Positions 14,401-25,598 are shown, numbered from the stretch's first letter. The stretch is DNA of 64,000 bases from Narthecium ossifragum (GCA_963920575.1 OY986963.1:2208896-2272895); one strand, 5' to 3'. Program-made: numbers and translations. Notes: a model not told the origin generated them from the letters alone.

Positions 14401-15371
14401 ATATCCTAGCAAGTAGTCCACAATTGTAAACACAAAATTGAACAATAAAAAAAGCTATAATTTCTAAGTTCTTGAAAACCTAGCCAATTCAAAATATACA
14501 GGGCTTATAGTTACAAATTCAGCACAACCAGGAATTCTCATAACAATGTAGATCACTTCCATTTACACTTTTTTTTTCTAAGGCAGAAAGAGCGAGGGCT
14601 CCAGGGATTTGGAATTCATATCTTCAAGAAAATTAACTATATTGGCTAGAAAGTGGATTTCGGTACTTTCAGTGGTTAATCAGAATAAGCAGCATATCGG
14701 TGGATTAAAATTCAAACTCATCCACATATACTCCAGCACCTATAATGGCATTTGAAAAGACCATGCTCTCACATTTTGCGCAAATATCTGGGTACATAGA
14801 AAGTCACGCAAGCAAAACAGCAAGGATCATCCTGGCATGGCAACTGTTTTCCCGTTCAAAATAGAGAAGGCGTCTAGCAGATAAGACCTTCTTTCACAAA
14901 CGAACACAAGACAATCAAGAATTCTCCGCAACCAAACAAAGAAAGCAACGAGAAAATGAACAAATGCGAAATGGGATTTCGCCTTTAAACCAAGAACGCC
15001 AAGAGGCCATCTAGACACAAGAAAATTCTCTAGTTCATCGTATTCAGCTAAGAAAGCATCGAAACAAACTCAAGCAAGAGAAGGAGCTCTGGTTCAATTC
15101 AAACACGCAAAGAAAACAACAAGAACCCAAAATGGGAAATGGCTACTCGTTTTTCCACCACAAAGAACAAGAATCCAACAAGAGAAATACAAGCGCAGAC
15201 CTGGCGAATGATCACGGATGAAGGGCGAGCAGAATCCGAGAGATAAACCCACAGGCAGAGCGAGAAGCCATCGGGGCGGCCGTCTAAGAAACCAACCCCT
15301 TCCCGATCGAGGCTTACACGGAGGTCTTTTAGGTCGGAGTAGTCCTCCTCTCGGCATTGCTCCTCCGCCAT
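8423..15371 (-). CDS. STAT-type linker-SH2 domain protein (plant SHA/SHB family)
   Basis: Eleven exons join to 2091 bases (696 aa): 15371-15201, 13981-13790, 13134-12925, 12810-12718, 11840-11763, 11679-11512, 10498-10193, 10055-9772, 9686-9524, 9417-9074 and 8504-8423. All junctions are GT-AG and phases agree. The N-terminal half (about residues 30-190) looks like a lectin/LamG-type beta sandwich: FSLCLWVYL, WTDIP, KWVHVGCE, RLFVDGTLMGEK. The C-terminal part is a linker (KYCIEGTYERSVILKEMI, WHWLYPVAFALSKDQ) and an SH2 domain: SPKWIEGLITREE, GTFLLRFPTTRSWPHPDAG, VTYVGTDFTIHHRLLSID. The Arg in LLRF (residue 634) is the expected phosphotyrosine-binding residue. Arabidopsis SHA and SHB share this architecture; their role is little known. 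MAEEQC was chosen as start; an in-frame Met further upstream (15542) is less likely. Confidence 0.93.
8679..9005 (-). mobile_element. LINE 3' fragment (RNase H domain) in the last SH2-gene intron
   Basis: The minus-strand frame 8657-8989 reads IVVQSDACDVVDVING..FIPRSANVLADRAAKE, the end of the RNase H-like domain of plant L1-type LINEs. The 3' end is GGGCTCAATTCATCA followed by seven A at 8679-8685. It lies in the intron 8505-9073, in the same orientation as the host gene, but is not part of the coding sequence: the true last exon (8423-8504) continues the SH2 frame. The 5' boundary is approximate and no target duplication was found. Confidence 0.8.
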
Positions 15372-16033
15372 GACCAAGCTCGAGAGGAGACGAGTGGGAC
15401 CGTCGGAGAGGCCCGCCGGAACCCTTTCCCTCTGGGTTTCGTTTTCCCTTTGGTTCAGTTGTCTTTGTTGGGCGTTAACTAACGGTCTCCGCTCACTTCC
15501 CCTTGGAAAGAAGTTTATTAGTGGGGATGTGACTTCCATCAAACATCCAGCCGTCCATTTCTAGCGGATTCGGATCCTATCCTGTGTTGGGCTAACGGGA
15601 TGTGTTCACGATCCAATATGAATGAAGCCGTCACAGAGTTCCTTCCTCCCATTGTCCTCTCGTTCCTCCGACCGTCAAGAGACCACGAGATCCTCTCCGC
15701 TGTTACGAGTTCTCTCGCGATGGTTTCTTCCTCCTTCATCCTTCAACACGAGATCTAGGGTTTCTTCCTCCCCTAGTCCTCTCGTTCCGCCGGCCGTCAA
15801 GTGACCACGAGATCCTCTCCTCCAACCTCAAGCGGTCGCCCCCACAGATCATCTCCTCCATCCTCCACCTTAGCCGACCTCTATTACGAAGGGACATACC
15901 TGGATCTCCCTGGGCTGCGATCGTTCGTTCCTCTCTGCCCTTCTTCCTCACCGGCGCCGGCGCTCCAGGAGTTGTGGGCATACGGCTTCTGATCCCAATA
16001 CGAGGGAGGATCTGAGGAACTCATCCAGCTAAG
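15372..16033. promoter_or_regulatory. bidirectional promoter region and GOT1 leader, with a 122-base duplication
   Basis: The SH2 gene and GOT1 diverge from here. A CT-rich block at 15639-15698 (TCCTCTCGTTCC..GACCACGAGATCCTCTCC) is repeated at 15761-15820 with few changes, 122 bases apart. A likely GOT1 5' exon ends at 16033 in AGCTAAG before a GT donor. No long open frame here has family features. Confidence 0.55.
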
Positions 16034-17946
16034 GTCCCTACTACCTGATCCCCATCTATTGATATTTTTCCGCTCTCCATGTAACGAGAGCTCCTGATTT
16101 ATGTGTTGATTTTTGTCACTGATTTATGCTCCTGATTTATGCTTGATCCCCTTATATTGATATGTTTTTGCTCTCCATGTAACGTGAGCTCCTGATTTAT
16201 GCGATGGTTTTGTTTCTTGAAGGCTGATCCCCTCCTATCTGATCCTCAGTTTTTTAGCAACATTTATCTGATTTTCCTCTGTATTTGGATTCGATTTTTT
16301 ATGAGATGTAGCTTTGGGCTTTACTATGGCATATATGTCTGATCCCCTACTCTGATTTCTTTCACTTGTTCTCAGAGCTATATCTGCTATTTTTGTTGCT
16401 TTCTCTCTGCTTTTTTACTCACAACTTTTGAAAACTACGCCCCTTCTATCATTATCTCATCCTTCAGAAAAAGGAGATCTGTATGATTGTATCTCCATTC
16501 AATTCTACTCGCTTGTGTATCTAATGGACCTATAAAGTATAGTGAAAGTCATATTATGCTCCTCTGAATTATGGAAGTCATAGTAGTAGCTTCAAACAAT
16601 CTCTTGCTTAAATCTCATCCTCTGTTGAACATAAATTGATGAACTTACATGCAAGAAGTGTAGAATCTAAAAGAATTTAGCAGTGCCGTGTGGTTTTGCT
16701 AATTCCAATCTTTTTTACGAAATTTTTCTTTCACCTGATCACAGAAATTTATTCTTCTGCTCATCTATAAAGAGGACATAAATTTTGGTGTATTCAATAC
16801 AAAATGGACAATTATCTATCCTTTTCCAAGCTAGGCTGAACTAGTTACGCATTCATTAAATGAGATATTCCAGATATATCGACGAATATCCCAAGAACAA
16901 TAATTATCCCTGATGTGAGATGAGAAGAGATGACAAGCATCTAAACATATAATAGATATAGAAATGAGGCAAAATGTCATTGAATACGAGTAAAAATATA
17001 CAAGATATCTAATAGCACAAGCTACTGGATTCATATGCATGAAACATGTGCTCTCTTTTTTTCTGTCTCGTGATATTGGAGTTGAATCCAAAAGGACAGG
17101 GGCACATTAGTTAATCCATTTCTAGAGTTGCTGAAAGAGGGACAAACCCAAGCTAAGAAAGTGATTTGGTGCTTTTGTATTTTGTGCTTGGTTGGGAGGC
17201 GAGCGTTTTTTGTGCGCAAATAACTAGGTTTTGCTTGTGTCCTTTTGAATCGCAAGGAATGTGATAGATTGCTTTGTATGCCTTCAGTTATCTATGTGAC
17301 CCAATTCATAGTTTGTGCTTCATTTCTCTTCATGGTTTTTCTTAATAATTTAGTTGCTCCAATGAGTGATTCTTTTAATAATTTGGTTGCTCTAATGAGT
17401 GATTCATTTCTCTTCATTTCCCTTTAATAGTTTGTGTACACACCTTGTAATCTGATTTCAGTTAAATTGTGAGCAACCTTTTGTGACTTCTAAAGTGTGG
17501 GGTCTTGTTCTGTTTCTCCCAGAGCTTGGATCCTATGCTAATTGTAGTTGGTCTTTGTTGTGTTATTCTTTTGAACTTCCATAGATCCCAAAAGCAAGAA
17601 TTTTCTATGCTGGCTTGCTCTCTTTTGTTGTACTTTGTTGTCTGTTTATTTGGATGCCTGGTATATCTAATTCTGAAATGCATAACTCTATCTGTGTGAT
17701 CTGTAGATTGTCAATACTTAGATACCTCAATTTGTAGATGAAACTTACTATCTTTATTCTGCAACTTTTTAATGGTCAAGTAGCAAGTGATTGGTTGTTT
17801 CCTCTTATGTTGGACATCTTTGAAAGCTTCATTAGCTCTAGACACCTTTATTGGTTCCAATCAACTATCCTCCTTTAGTGCTTCTTCCATTTATCACATG
17901 TGCACGGTTTCATATCTTGTCAATCTTACAGATTATTACTGCACAG
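16034..17946 (+). other. probable GOT1 5'-UTR intron, containing a 98-base tandem duplication
   Basis: The span runs from a plausible donor (AAG|GTCCC, 16033/16034) to an acceptor (GCACAG, 17941-17946) shortly before the GOT1 ATG. Within it, the segment starting CTGATCCCCATCTATTGATA at 16045 recurs at 16143, including the shared GCTCTCCATGTAACG.GAGCTCCTGA. The intron call is inferred from position and splice signals only. Confidence 0.45.
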
Positions 17947-17990
17947 GGTTTTAAGCGTCAATCTTGGATTTGTCTCCTACATCTGGCACC

Positions 17991-19738
17991 ATGGTTTCGT
18001 TTGAAATGAATGACCGGAAAAGTAAGAATTCCTCGCACTAATTTGTTAAACTTGGGGCTGATTGTCTTTACATAGAAGATGTTATTGTTTTATTACACAA
18101 ATTGAAGTATTCGAGTTCTTGTTTTCACCTCATACGACGAAAGTTTCTTGCTTGGTTTAGTGTCGTTGCTTAATGTGATTTATCATATAGTTTTGCCACT
18201 CTTATAGGGATGGTTTCAGCAGTGCTAAGTCCTAATTGTAAATAAGATTTCAAGTTTGATCACTAATTGATTCTGCACTTTGTAATTGGCATGTCATTTC
18301 AGCAAAGTTTCAACTGTGCTGGCCCCCTCACGTGTCATGTAACTTTGATCTCGCATCATGTAGCTGTTGCCTGATATGACTTGTTAGGTGGTATCATTCA
18401 GCTGTAAATGATGGTAGACATATGTCTAGCACCTGGTTATGGATTGTCTAAGGTCTTAGTCTACTTAACTTTGCCATCCCCGCCAATTTCACAACAAATT
18501 CTGGTCAGGCTTTCTTTCTGGTGACACCTATAGTTATGCTATTTTTTCTATTGTATTAGTAAGAAAAATCACCCTATTATTTACAGTCTGTTTAGATAAG
18601 GAACCCTTCCTCCTTTTATTATTTGTTGTGTATGCATAACCAGTCTCTGTTGACCTATCAAACATCCACTTCCCATTCTTTCCTTACAAGTACCTTGGGC
18701 ATGACTTTGTTTTCTGTTATACAATCATGTTCCCATGAGTTGGTTATGGAAATTCTTTCCAATCTTTCCCCTTGCTGACATCTAATTTGCTCATGAAACA
18801 GAGATTGGACTGGGCCTGACAGGTTTTGGAATATTCTTTTCATTTCTGGGAATTATTTTTTTCTTCGACAAAGGGCTTCTGGCCATGGGAAATGTGATCA
18901 CTTTTTCCGAAACTCCATTCTCATTCTGTTTAGTTACAATGTCTTATACCTCCTTATCATTTTCCTATTTGTGTGAATTATAGATTCTATTCCTGTCTGG
19001 AGTGATGCTGACGATTGGTCTGAAATCAACCATGCAGTTCTTTACTAAACCAAAAAATTACAAGGTTAGTGTACCACATTGGCGTTCTAAATACTGTTTT
19101 GTTTTATTGCACTCTTCTTGATGGAAAGTTTTCTGTTATCCGGTAGGGTACAATCTCATTTGGAGCTGGCTTCCTTCTAGTCCTAATGGGATGGGCTGTC
19201 ACTGGCATGATTTTGGAGTCTTATGGGTTCATCGTGCTCTTCAGGTTTGGCTTTTTTCTTTACCTTTTTAATCAAGCAAGGAACAGCATTTCTGATTAAT
19301 TGCCTGGGCCGAGTACCACACTGCTATGTTTTTTTCAATGCTGTTTGGCTATTCCTCTACTTGCGATCTTGAGACTGGTTACAAATCAGTTCTGAGTCTC
19401 GATTAGTTCTTCCAGTCTTGCACTGATCGAGCATTTCATTACCTCAGTAGTATTAAGTGTCAGATTGCATGATATGAGCAAATTGTATTAAACTGACATT
19501 TCATCTAAATGTCAAAATGTGCAGTGGTTTCTGGCCTACCCTGGCGGTTTTCTTGCAGAGGATTCCTATTATCGGTTGGGTGTTCCAGCAGCCATATGTG
19601 ACATCGGTAAGAGACATAGTAGTCATATAGTTCCTATTTGCATTCCTCCGCTGCTCCAGTGATCTCATCTCTTTAATCATTTTTCACTCTCCTCTCCAGT
19701 TCTTTGAGCGTTACAGAGGCAAGCGGGTACCAGTTTGA
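17991..19738 (+). CDS. GOT1: GOT1-type vesicle transport membrane protein
   Basis: Six exons: 17991-18021, 18802-18893, 18984-19064, 19147-19244, 19525-19606 and 19700-19738. They give 423 bases and 140 aa, the usual family length, with all GT-AG junctions in phase. The protein starts MVSFEMNDRKKIGLGLTG and has four predicted membrane segments: GFGIFFSFLGIIFFF, ILFLSGVMLTIGL, TISFGAGFLLVLMGW and VLFSGFWPTLAVF. It ends with the conserved FFERYRGKRVPV tail. GOT1 proteins are Golgi/ER tetraspanning proteins that help ER-Golgi transport. Divergent from the SH2 gene. Identification is firm; partner proteins are not inferable here. Confidence 0.95.
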
Positions 19739-20713
19739 CGGCTGTCATGACACACCAATTTGTTGGAATCGTGTTCAAGATACAAAGCGCTATAAAAGCA
19801 ACTTCAATTCAGCATGAATATCAACTTGGTTTAGCTGTACAGAATACTTTCATGTGTTGTGAAATTTTCATATAAGTGAATTGTTGTTAGCAATTTTTTT
19901 TTTTTAATTCAATGCCCATTGTAAATGGCTTAGATTGATCTCTTGAACTGCTCTACTTTTGTTGAAAAAGCTGGCCTAATTTTTGGTTTCAGCAAGAGGC
20001 CTGAAACTTGTCTTGAGCTTTGGTGGGCTGCTGCTGTTAGCTAGAAGATATCTTTTGTGATTGAGTAGAACTAGGACTCTTCTGAATGATATATATCACA
20101 CTTTTATGGAGTGGATGTGATACACGATATGTATGTAATCTTGAGTCCTCTGGCGGGCATATTATTTACTTAATTTTAAAATTTACCAATTCAAATCCAT
20201 TTACTACTAGATTTCCCTCTTAACAGATTCCCAATTGTAATCGACTGTTGGCAGCTTCTTCTCATTGGCACAGTTTGTGCGAATAGGAATGCCCGTGACC
20301 CTTACTCAATCACATAGCTCCACAACCAACCATAATTATTTGTTAGTTAGCTAATGGAGGGCCAATGCACCAATAAAAAAGAGTGGAATGTTGGATGCAA
20401 GTGCTGGAACGCACCAGGAAAGCGAACTAGAGTTGGTCCTTTAAGAATGAATATATATACACACACAGTCATAAATCTTCCTTTTAATTTTATTCAGGCA
20501 CTTTTTGCATCATCTCTAAGAAACATATGAATCAACTAATTGGACATCAAACACATCGGAATTCAAGTATAAGTTGATTTGATTAGGACCAAATCATAAA
20601 ATAGCCTGAGGTGCCATGAATTCTAGCAAGTTGTGGTTCAAGCACTAACCAGCAAAATAGGAAACTAACGAGAAGAAAGTATAGCACCACATCTACTGAT
20701 GTACCAGTACCAC
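19739..20713. other. GOT1 3' UTR and spacer before the main PMEI array
   Basis: AT-rich, with T-runs near 19895-19905. It contains no open frame with family features and no recognisable element. The first few hundred bases are probably GOT1 3' untranslated sequence. Confidence 0.5.
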
Positions 20714-21238
20714 TCATTGCAAAGAGGCTGTGATAGCGAGAGCAATGTCGGCCAACATGCCATACTGCTCATCCTCCTCGGCCAGCGGCGATGCCTCTTC
20801 GAGATCGCTGAACCCACCCTCGCAGTTATCTGCCGCTTCCAGCGCCGCACCAATCAAAGTGATCGCCTCGCGGAAGACCCCGGAGTCGAGATATATGGCG
20901 GCGCTCTTCAAGTGGTCGACCGCTTCGTCGTAGACCTCCGAACAAGCCCGCAAGCAATCCTTTCTCGAAGGATTCGATTCTTGGGATGCCAACTCATCTA
21001 CCTTAGATTTGATGCTCGTTGCATTGGCTGTAGACAGCTCCGTCGCGATGACCGCCAGTCCTCGTCGGTCGGTGTTGCGGCTCTCCGGCGATGCCGCCAG
21101 CGTTGCCATGCAGAAATCATAGCTGATATTGGGGCCGCTAGTTGCGATGTATTTGCAGGTCTCCTCCACAGAGGAATTAACACAGACGAAGAGTTGATGA
21201 AAGAAGAGGAGGCTGCATAGAACACCTAGAGACTTCAT
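20714..21238 (-). CDS. PMEI / invertase inhibitor-like protein, copy C
   Basis: A 174-residue intronless protein: signal peptide MKSLGVLCSLLFFHQLFVCV, then SSVEETCKYIATSGPNISYDFCM, the RNTDRRGLAVIATEL helix and NATSIKSKVDEL. A further cysteine pair occurs in DCLRAC, and NCEGGFSD carries the fourth conserved cysteine. It ends EDEQYGMLADIALAITASL. The RNTDRRGL motif is like that of copy J (DESDRRGL) and unlike the ADVKGL of copies G-I, so C belongs to a different branch of the array. A LINE fragment begins about 120 bases upstream of its start and may affect its promoter. Confidence 0.9.
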   Translation of the reverse strand: MKSLGVLCSLLFFHQLFVCVNSSVEETCKYIATSGPNISYDFCMATLAASPESRNTDRRGLAVIATELSTANATSIKSKVDELASQESNPSRKDCLRACSEVYDEAVDHLKSAAIYLDSGVFREAITLIGAALEAADNCEGGFSDLEEASPLAEEDEQYGMLADIALAITASLQ

Positions 21239-21358
21239 GTTGTTTGAGAGATGTTATGGTGGTGGAGAAAGGTATCAGTCTTAAGATTCTAAGGTATAAA
21301 GCGGCCAAGGGAGTTGCTTTTAGTATATTATGGACTGGTATGATGGAGTTGTTGAGCT

Positions 21359-21668
21359 TTTTTTTTTTTTATGAATCAAGCCCGAAGGCTAAAACAAAAC
21401 AAAGCATTATATTAGACCATTCAGCATCTCTATCTAGTCCGCATAGGTCCAAAAAAAAGGAGACCTTGAGTGGCAACAGAGGTGAACGACACAGTCTGTT
21501 CTAACATTAGACTACGTAGAAATAAGAAAAAAAAAGATACAATCAAAATCCAAAGCATGCAACCACACATCCTTGACAACTCCCTCAATCTCCCTCAACC
21601 TCTCTCAACCACAACCTGACTTCATTCAAGATCTGAACAGCATCAAACGAGTCCGACTCCACAATCAT
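21359..21668 (-). mobile_element. 5'-truncated LINE fragment upstream of PMEI copy C
   Basis: On the minus strand VESDSFDAVQILNEV, a piece of the LINE RNase H domain, is followed by stops and ends GCCTTCGGGCTTGATTCAT plus a run of A (T-run at 21358-21370). Flanks resemble a 16-base target duplication with three mismatches: ATGGAGTTGTTGAGCT at 21343-21358 and ATGGAGCAGTTGAGTT at 21669-21684. That is consistent with an old insertion of about 310 bases. Confidence 0.75.
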
Positions 21669-21936
21669 ATGGAGCAGTTGAGTTAATTCTGGGGCCACCA
21701 GAGCAGAGGACTCTGTTATCGGTGTGGTGCTTTACATGGACTTGAAAACAACACCACACTCTTTTTTTCATCTAACATAAATTTAGACATTAAAAAAAAA
21801 TATAGTCATAAATTTACAAAGTAACATGCACCATAATGATGGTAATAATCCATTCAAAGATTCAATTTAATGACAATTGAAAGTAAAAAATACCAGAAAT
21901 TTAACATTGTTGATGTTAAAATATTAGCAAATCAAG

Positions 21937-22444
21937 TCATCCGAGAGTAGAAGTGATAGCTAGAGAAATGGCAGAGAGCCCCTCAGAATCCCCGTCTTCC
22001 TTAGCCAAGATTGACTTTCACGCCGGCCTCGGCGAACGCATCCTCGCAGGTGACCGGCGAATCCATGGCTGCACTGAGCTGAACCTTGGCATCCTCGTAC
22101 CGGCTCGACTCGATCGCACCGATGGCCTCCGGCAGCGGCGGCAGGTCCCCGTCAATGGTGTCGGAGTACAGCTCCAAGCAGACATCCAAGCACTTCTTGA
22201 GCTCGGGATCGCCGGTGTTGTTCAGCAATTACTTGATGCTCGTGGCATTGGCCAACCACACCCCCGCGGCGATGACGGCAAGCCCTTCAACGTCGGCCGA
22301 GTGGCTCTCGGGATCGGGTTCCAGGGAAGTGAGGCAGAACTCGTAGGTCACGCCGTGATCATTCGCAACGGCTTGGCAGGTCTTTGAGAGGATGTCATCG
22401 GTGGCGGCGGCGAAGAACAGTGAGAGGAAGAAGGCGAGCCTCAT
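21937..22444 (-). pseudogene. PMEI / invertase inhibitor-like pseudogene, copy D
   Basis: Starts MRLAFFLSLFFAAATDDILSK at 22444 and follows the family through TYEFCLTSLEPDPESHSADVEGL and LANATSIK. It then meets an in-frame TAA (22229-22231), where paralogues have four or more extra codons. The frame continues LLNNTGDPELKKCLDVCLELYSD to GVKVNLG, where a second break shifts the frame. In the other frame LAKEDGDSEGLSAISLAIT, the normal family ending, runs to a TGA ending at 21937. Two independent lesions indicate a pseudogene. It is closest to copies F-H. Confidence 0.85.
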
Positions 22445-22793
22445 TGTTTGGATTGGAAGAGGTTTTGGATGGATGGAGATCTCTCTATTTGGGCAGGTTG
22501 ACATGCATGGATTGCATGCACAGCTAGCAGATATGATGAGAAATATCATGTCCTTCCTTTATTTCTTAAATTGCTTCCATGACATGACTTTCTCATTATG
22601 TTAAATTGATCGTGGGCCATTACGTGCAGAGTTTAATGGACATGATCACGGGTACGTTACGATTGTTTTTTAACTAGTGATATCACTGGAGGATTTTTTT
22701 TTTTTTTTTTTTGAATCGAAATTTATGGGTATGGGAGAAATTTATTTTTCTGATAAAGAAATAAGCTTACAACGCATGGGGGCATGCACTAGA

Positions 22794-23333
22794 CTAGTGT
22801 AATGAACTGGTAATCACCAAACCAATATACAATAGCTGTGCCAGATCGTTGTCTTCCTTCTCCACCGGCGACGGCTTCGACAACTCGAAGAACACATCCT
22901 CGCAATTGTATGGCCTGTCCTTGATCAAATTTAAGGTCGACCCAGCATCGCTGTACTTTCCGGCGTCGATGGAGACGATGGTTTTGTTCAAGTTGGGAAT
23001 TATCTCTTCGTAAAGGCTGCTGCATACGTCCAAGCAGCCTTTATAGTTGGAATCCGTCGCGTTCACTATTAACTTCTGGATCTGGACGCTGGTGTTGTTG
23101 GCGAGGGCCAGAGAGAGGTTGGCGGCGATGGCGGCCAGGCCTCTGCTGTCGGCGGTCCGGCTCTTGGGATCGGCTTCCAGAGTTTTGACGCAGAATTGGT
23201 ACTGCACGGTGAACTCGTAGGCTTTGGCTGCAGCTTTGCAGGCATCTTCGACGACGGTGCCGTTGGCGGCCGAGAAGCTTTGGAGGATGAAGACGACGAA
23301 GAGCACCAGGATGGGGAGGATGGAGAGCTTCAT
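22794..23333 (-). CDS. PMEI / invertase inhibitor-like protein, copy E
   Basis: A 179-residue intronless protein from MKLSILPILVLFVVFILQSF (signal peptide). An upstream in-frame Met at 23381 would add 16 residues before the hydrophobic segment and is less likely. Cysteines lie in EDAC, QYQFC, GCLDVC and YNCE. The core has SRTADSRGLAAIAANL and ends KEDNDLAQLLYIGLVITSSL. Several NxT/S sites (NLS, NNTS, NATD, NKT) suggest glycosylation after secretion. A TATATATA stretch at about 23400-23410 lies some 70 bases upstream. Function is assigned at family level only. Confidence 0.9.
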   Translation of the reverse strand: MKLSILPILVLFVVFILQSFSAANGTVVEDACKAAAKAYEFTVQYQFCVKTLEADPKSRTADSRGLAAIAANLSLALANNTSVQIQKLIVNATDSNYKGCLDVCSSLYEEIIPNLNKTIVSIDAGKYSDAGSTLNLIKDRPYNCEDVFFELSKPSPVEKEDNDLAQLLYIGLVITSSLH

Positions 23334-23670
23334 TAATTTTCTGATGACGGCCGGCAATGGCAGAGGATTGAAGAGCTGCAAGGTGAATAAGGAGGGGTTT
23401 ATATATATAGGTGGGTTTCTATCAGGTTGTGGTTGAATGCTTGAAAGAAACAGAGATTTGTTGCAATAATAACATTGATTTGTGGGCGTATATTTGGCGA
23501 GACTGACTGCTTATTTTGGGGGTGTGATTAATCTGATGAATCATGAAGATATTTTCTCGGAGTGTTTAGGATATTATATCACAAATCAAAATGCCCCAAT
23601 AGGAGGGAAGGCAGAAAATTCAACTTGATGATTTGTTTCCTAATATGAGCCCCTTGGTTTTAAATTTGAC

Positions 23671-23998
23671 ACTGATTCGTGCACATGCTGACGTGGGCTA
23701 CCAATGGATACATGAAGTTATCGGTTTAGTGGGCTATCGATATATTCAATCGGTAGCCCACTACCGATTCTTATATAAATCTCATTAGTAGTCTACTACC
23801 GATTCTTTTATATATCTCATCAGTAGCTCACTACTGGATTGGATAGATGAAGACATCGGTAATGGGATACCGATACATTCAATCGATAGTCCACTACCGA
23901 TATCTTCATCTACCCAATCAGTAGTGTGCTACAGATATGATGGATGAAAAAATCGGTACTTTGACTACCGATCGTTGAATGTCGTTGGCACATGCACA
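23671..23998. repeat. foldback element with ACTACCGAT motifs
   Basis: A large imperfect palindrome. The inner arms are GATGAAGACATCGGTA (23846-23861) and TACCGATATCTTCATC (23895-23910). They extend outwards through GGATTGGATA/TACCCAATC and GTAGCTCACTACT/AGTAGTGTGCTAC to a stem of about 50 base pairs with a 33-base loop. The outer ends GTGCACATGCTGACG and CGTTGGCACATGCAC are also nearly complementary. ATCGGTAG/CTACCGAT occurs repeatedly inside. It has the shape of a foldback or MITE element and no coding capacity. Confidence 0.7.
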
Positions 23999-24798
23999 AA
24001 ACTTTATTCTTTAAATTTATGTGCCACTGCTAAGATTTGGGCTAAAATGACTCAAAAAGGCATGCAGTTCATGGTTAATTCGTATGAAAGGCACTAAAAT
24101 CTACGTGGAAATTATTGTATTCCTACATATTAATTGTTTTTAACACACATATCCGTTTAATATCTTGTATTTATTAATATTTCCCCTCATGTCCTTCTTA
24201 GTTATAGAAATATTTCTGTCATTTTTCGAATTACATCAAAAAATAATAAAATCTAGAGGATAGATATTAATACTGTCTGATGTCCATATCTTTGGAGTTA
24301 AATTATGAGACAGAGCTTGACAGAAAAGAATTTAGTATTATGAAAAAAAATTATCATTATGAAGAATACAGAAGGAAATGGATACATTCAAAGTTTTAGA
24401 GGGATGCATTTGGCCTAAAATTGAAAGGTGAGAACAGAGCCCCTGGATAGTTAGAAATTTCTTATTGCTCAAATATGATACAATAGTAGGGAACTGGTGC
24501 ATCAGCAGATTACAAAGTAACTATTATTAGAGAATACGTGGAATGTCAACTGTTTGGATCAATAATTCGTTTTTGTCAGTAACTCAAAGGTTTGTTCTAA
24601 ATATTGTGGAATAGAGTAAATGACACGAAGAAGTCTGTATTGTTTAGAATAATACAGAGATCATAGTAGGTTTTTTTTTTTTTTTTGAACTCAATCATCG
24701 TGGGATTGTTGCATATTATCGTAATTTTGTAAAATTCTAAGATCAACATCCAAATACTAGAGTTTTACAAGAATATAAAATTAACATCGGCAAGTTAA
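23999..24798. other. spacer without recognised features
   Basis: AT-rich sequence between the foldback element and PMEI copy F, with a T-run at about 24670-24685. No gene or transposon boundary was recognised. Confidence 0.5.
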
Positions 24799-25356
24799 TT
24801 ATGTAAGAGCAGCGGTAATAGCCAGAGCGATCGTAACGAGCTGTGCGAAGGCCTTGTCCTCCTTGATCAAGATGGACTTGATGCCAAAGTCGGCGAAGGA
24901 GTCCTCGCACGTCGTCGGCGCATCCAGCGCCCCACTGAGATAGGTCTTGGCATCGTGGAGCCGGCTCGATTCGATGGCATGAATGGCGTCCGGGATTATT
25001 CCACTGATCAGATCAGAGTACAGAGACAGACAGACCTGCAAGACCGTCACAGTGCGATTCTGATCGGCTTTCTCGATCAGCAACTCGGAGATCTTGTTCT
25101 TGGTGCTCGTGGCGTTGGCCCACGTCAGGTTGGTGGCGATGATGGCCAGCCCTTGGGCATCGGCGGAGCTGCTCTCGGGAACGGCTTGCAGTAATGACAC
25201 GCACAAGTGGTATTTCACGTCGGGGTTCCCTTTCGCCGAGGCTTTGCATGTGCCCTTAACTATGTCGTCGTTGCCATCGGCGGCTGCGACGAAGCGGCTA
25301 TAATTGAAGATGATGGCAGAGGCGAAGAGCAACGTGAGGAGGAAGGTGAACCTCAT
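24799..25356 (-). CDS. PMEI / invertase inhibitor-like protein, copy F
   Basis: A 185-residue intronless protein. The start MRFTFLLTLLFASAIIF was chosen because it aligns with the MRST starts of copies G-I; an in-frame Met at 25416 would place 20 polar residues before the signal peptide. Family features: VKGTCKASAKGNPDVKYHLCV, SSADAQGLAIIATNLTWANATSTKNKISEL, QVCLSLYSDLI, TTCEDSFADFGIKS. It ends KAFAQLVTIALAITAAL. A TATATAT at about 25418-25424 sits just over 60 bases upstream. It resembles G-I in the SRLHDAKTYLSGALD segment and marks the start of that closely related subcluster. Confidence 0.9.
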   Translation of the reverse strand: MRFTFLLTLLFASAIIFNYSRFVAAADGNDDIVKGTCKASAKGNPDVKYHLCVSLLQAVPESSSADAQGLAIIATNLTWANATSTKNKISELLIEKADQNRTVTVLQVCLSLYSDLISGIIPDAIHAIESSRLHDAKTYLSGALDAPTTCEDSFADFGIKSILIKEDKAFAQLVTIALAITAALT

Positions 25357-25593
25357 TGGGTCTATTGGAACAGGTCTTGTATGGGTTGATGGAGGAACGA
25401 TCCATTTGTTTCCCATTATATATAGAAGTGGAAATGAACTCTAATATATTTGATGTAGTATACCATATGACTTAGAGCGCTGATTTGTGTCCATGCTAAC
25501 ATGTCATGTGCATATGGATATCCATGTACACAAAAGCACTATTCAAGGTGCGATGCAATATATATATATTCACCTGTGTAGCACTAACGAGCA

Positions 25594-25598
25594 ATGCG

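Noticed and set aside
15372..15542. Upstream in-frame Met extending the SH2 protein by 57 residues
   Set aside because: The added part is polar, Arg-rich and lies in the likely leader; MAEEQCREEDYSDLKDLRVS fits the family start.
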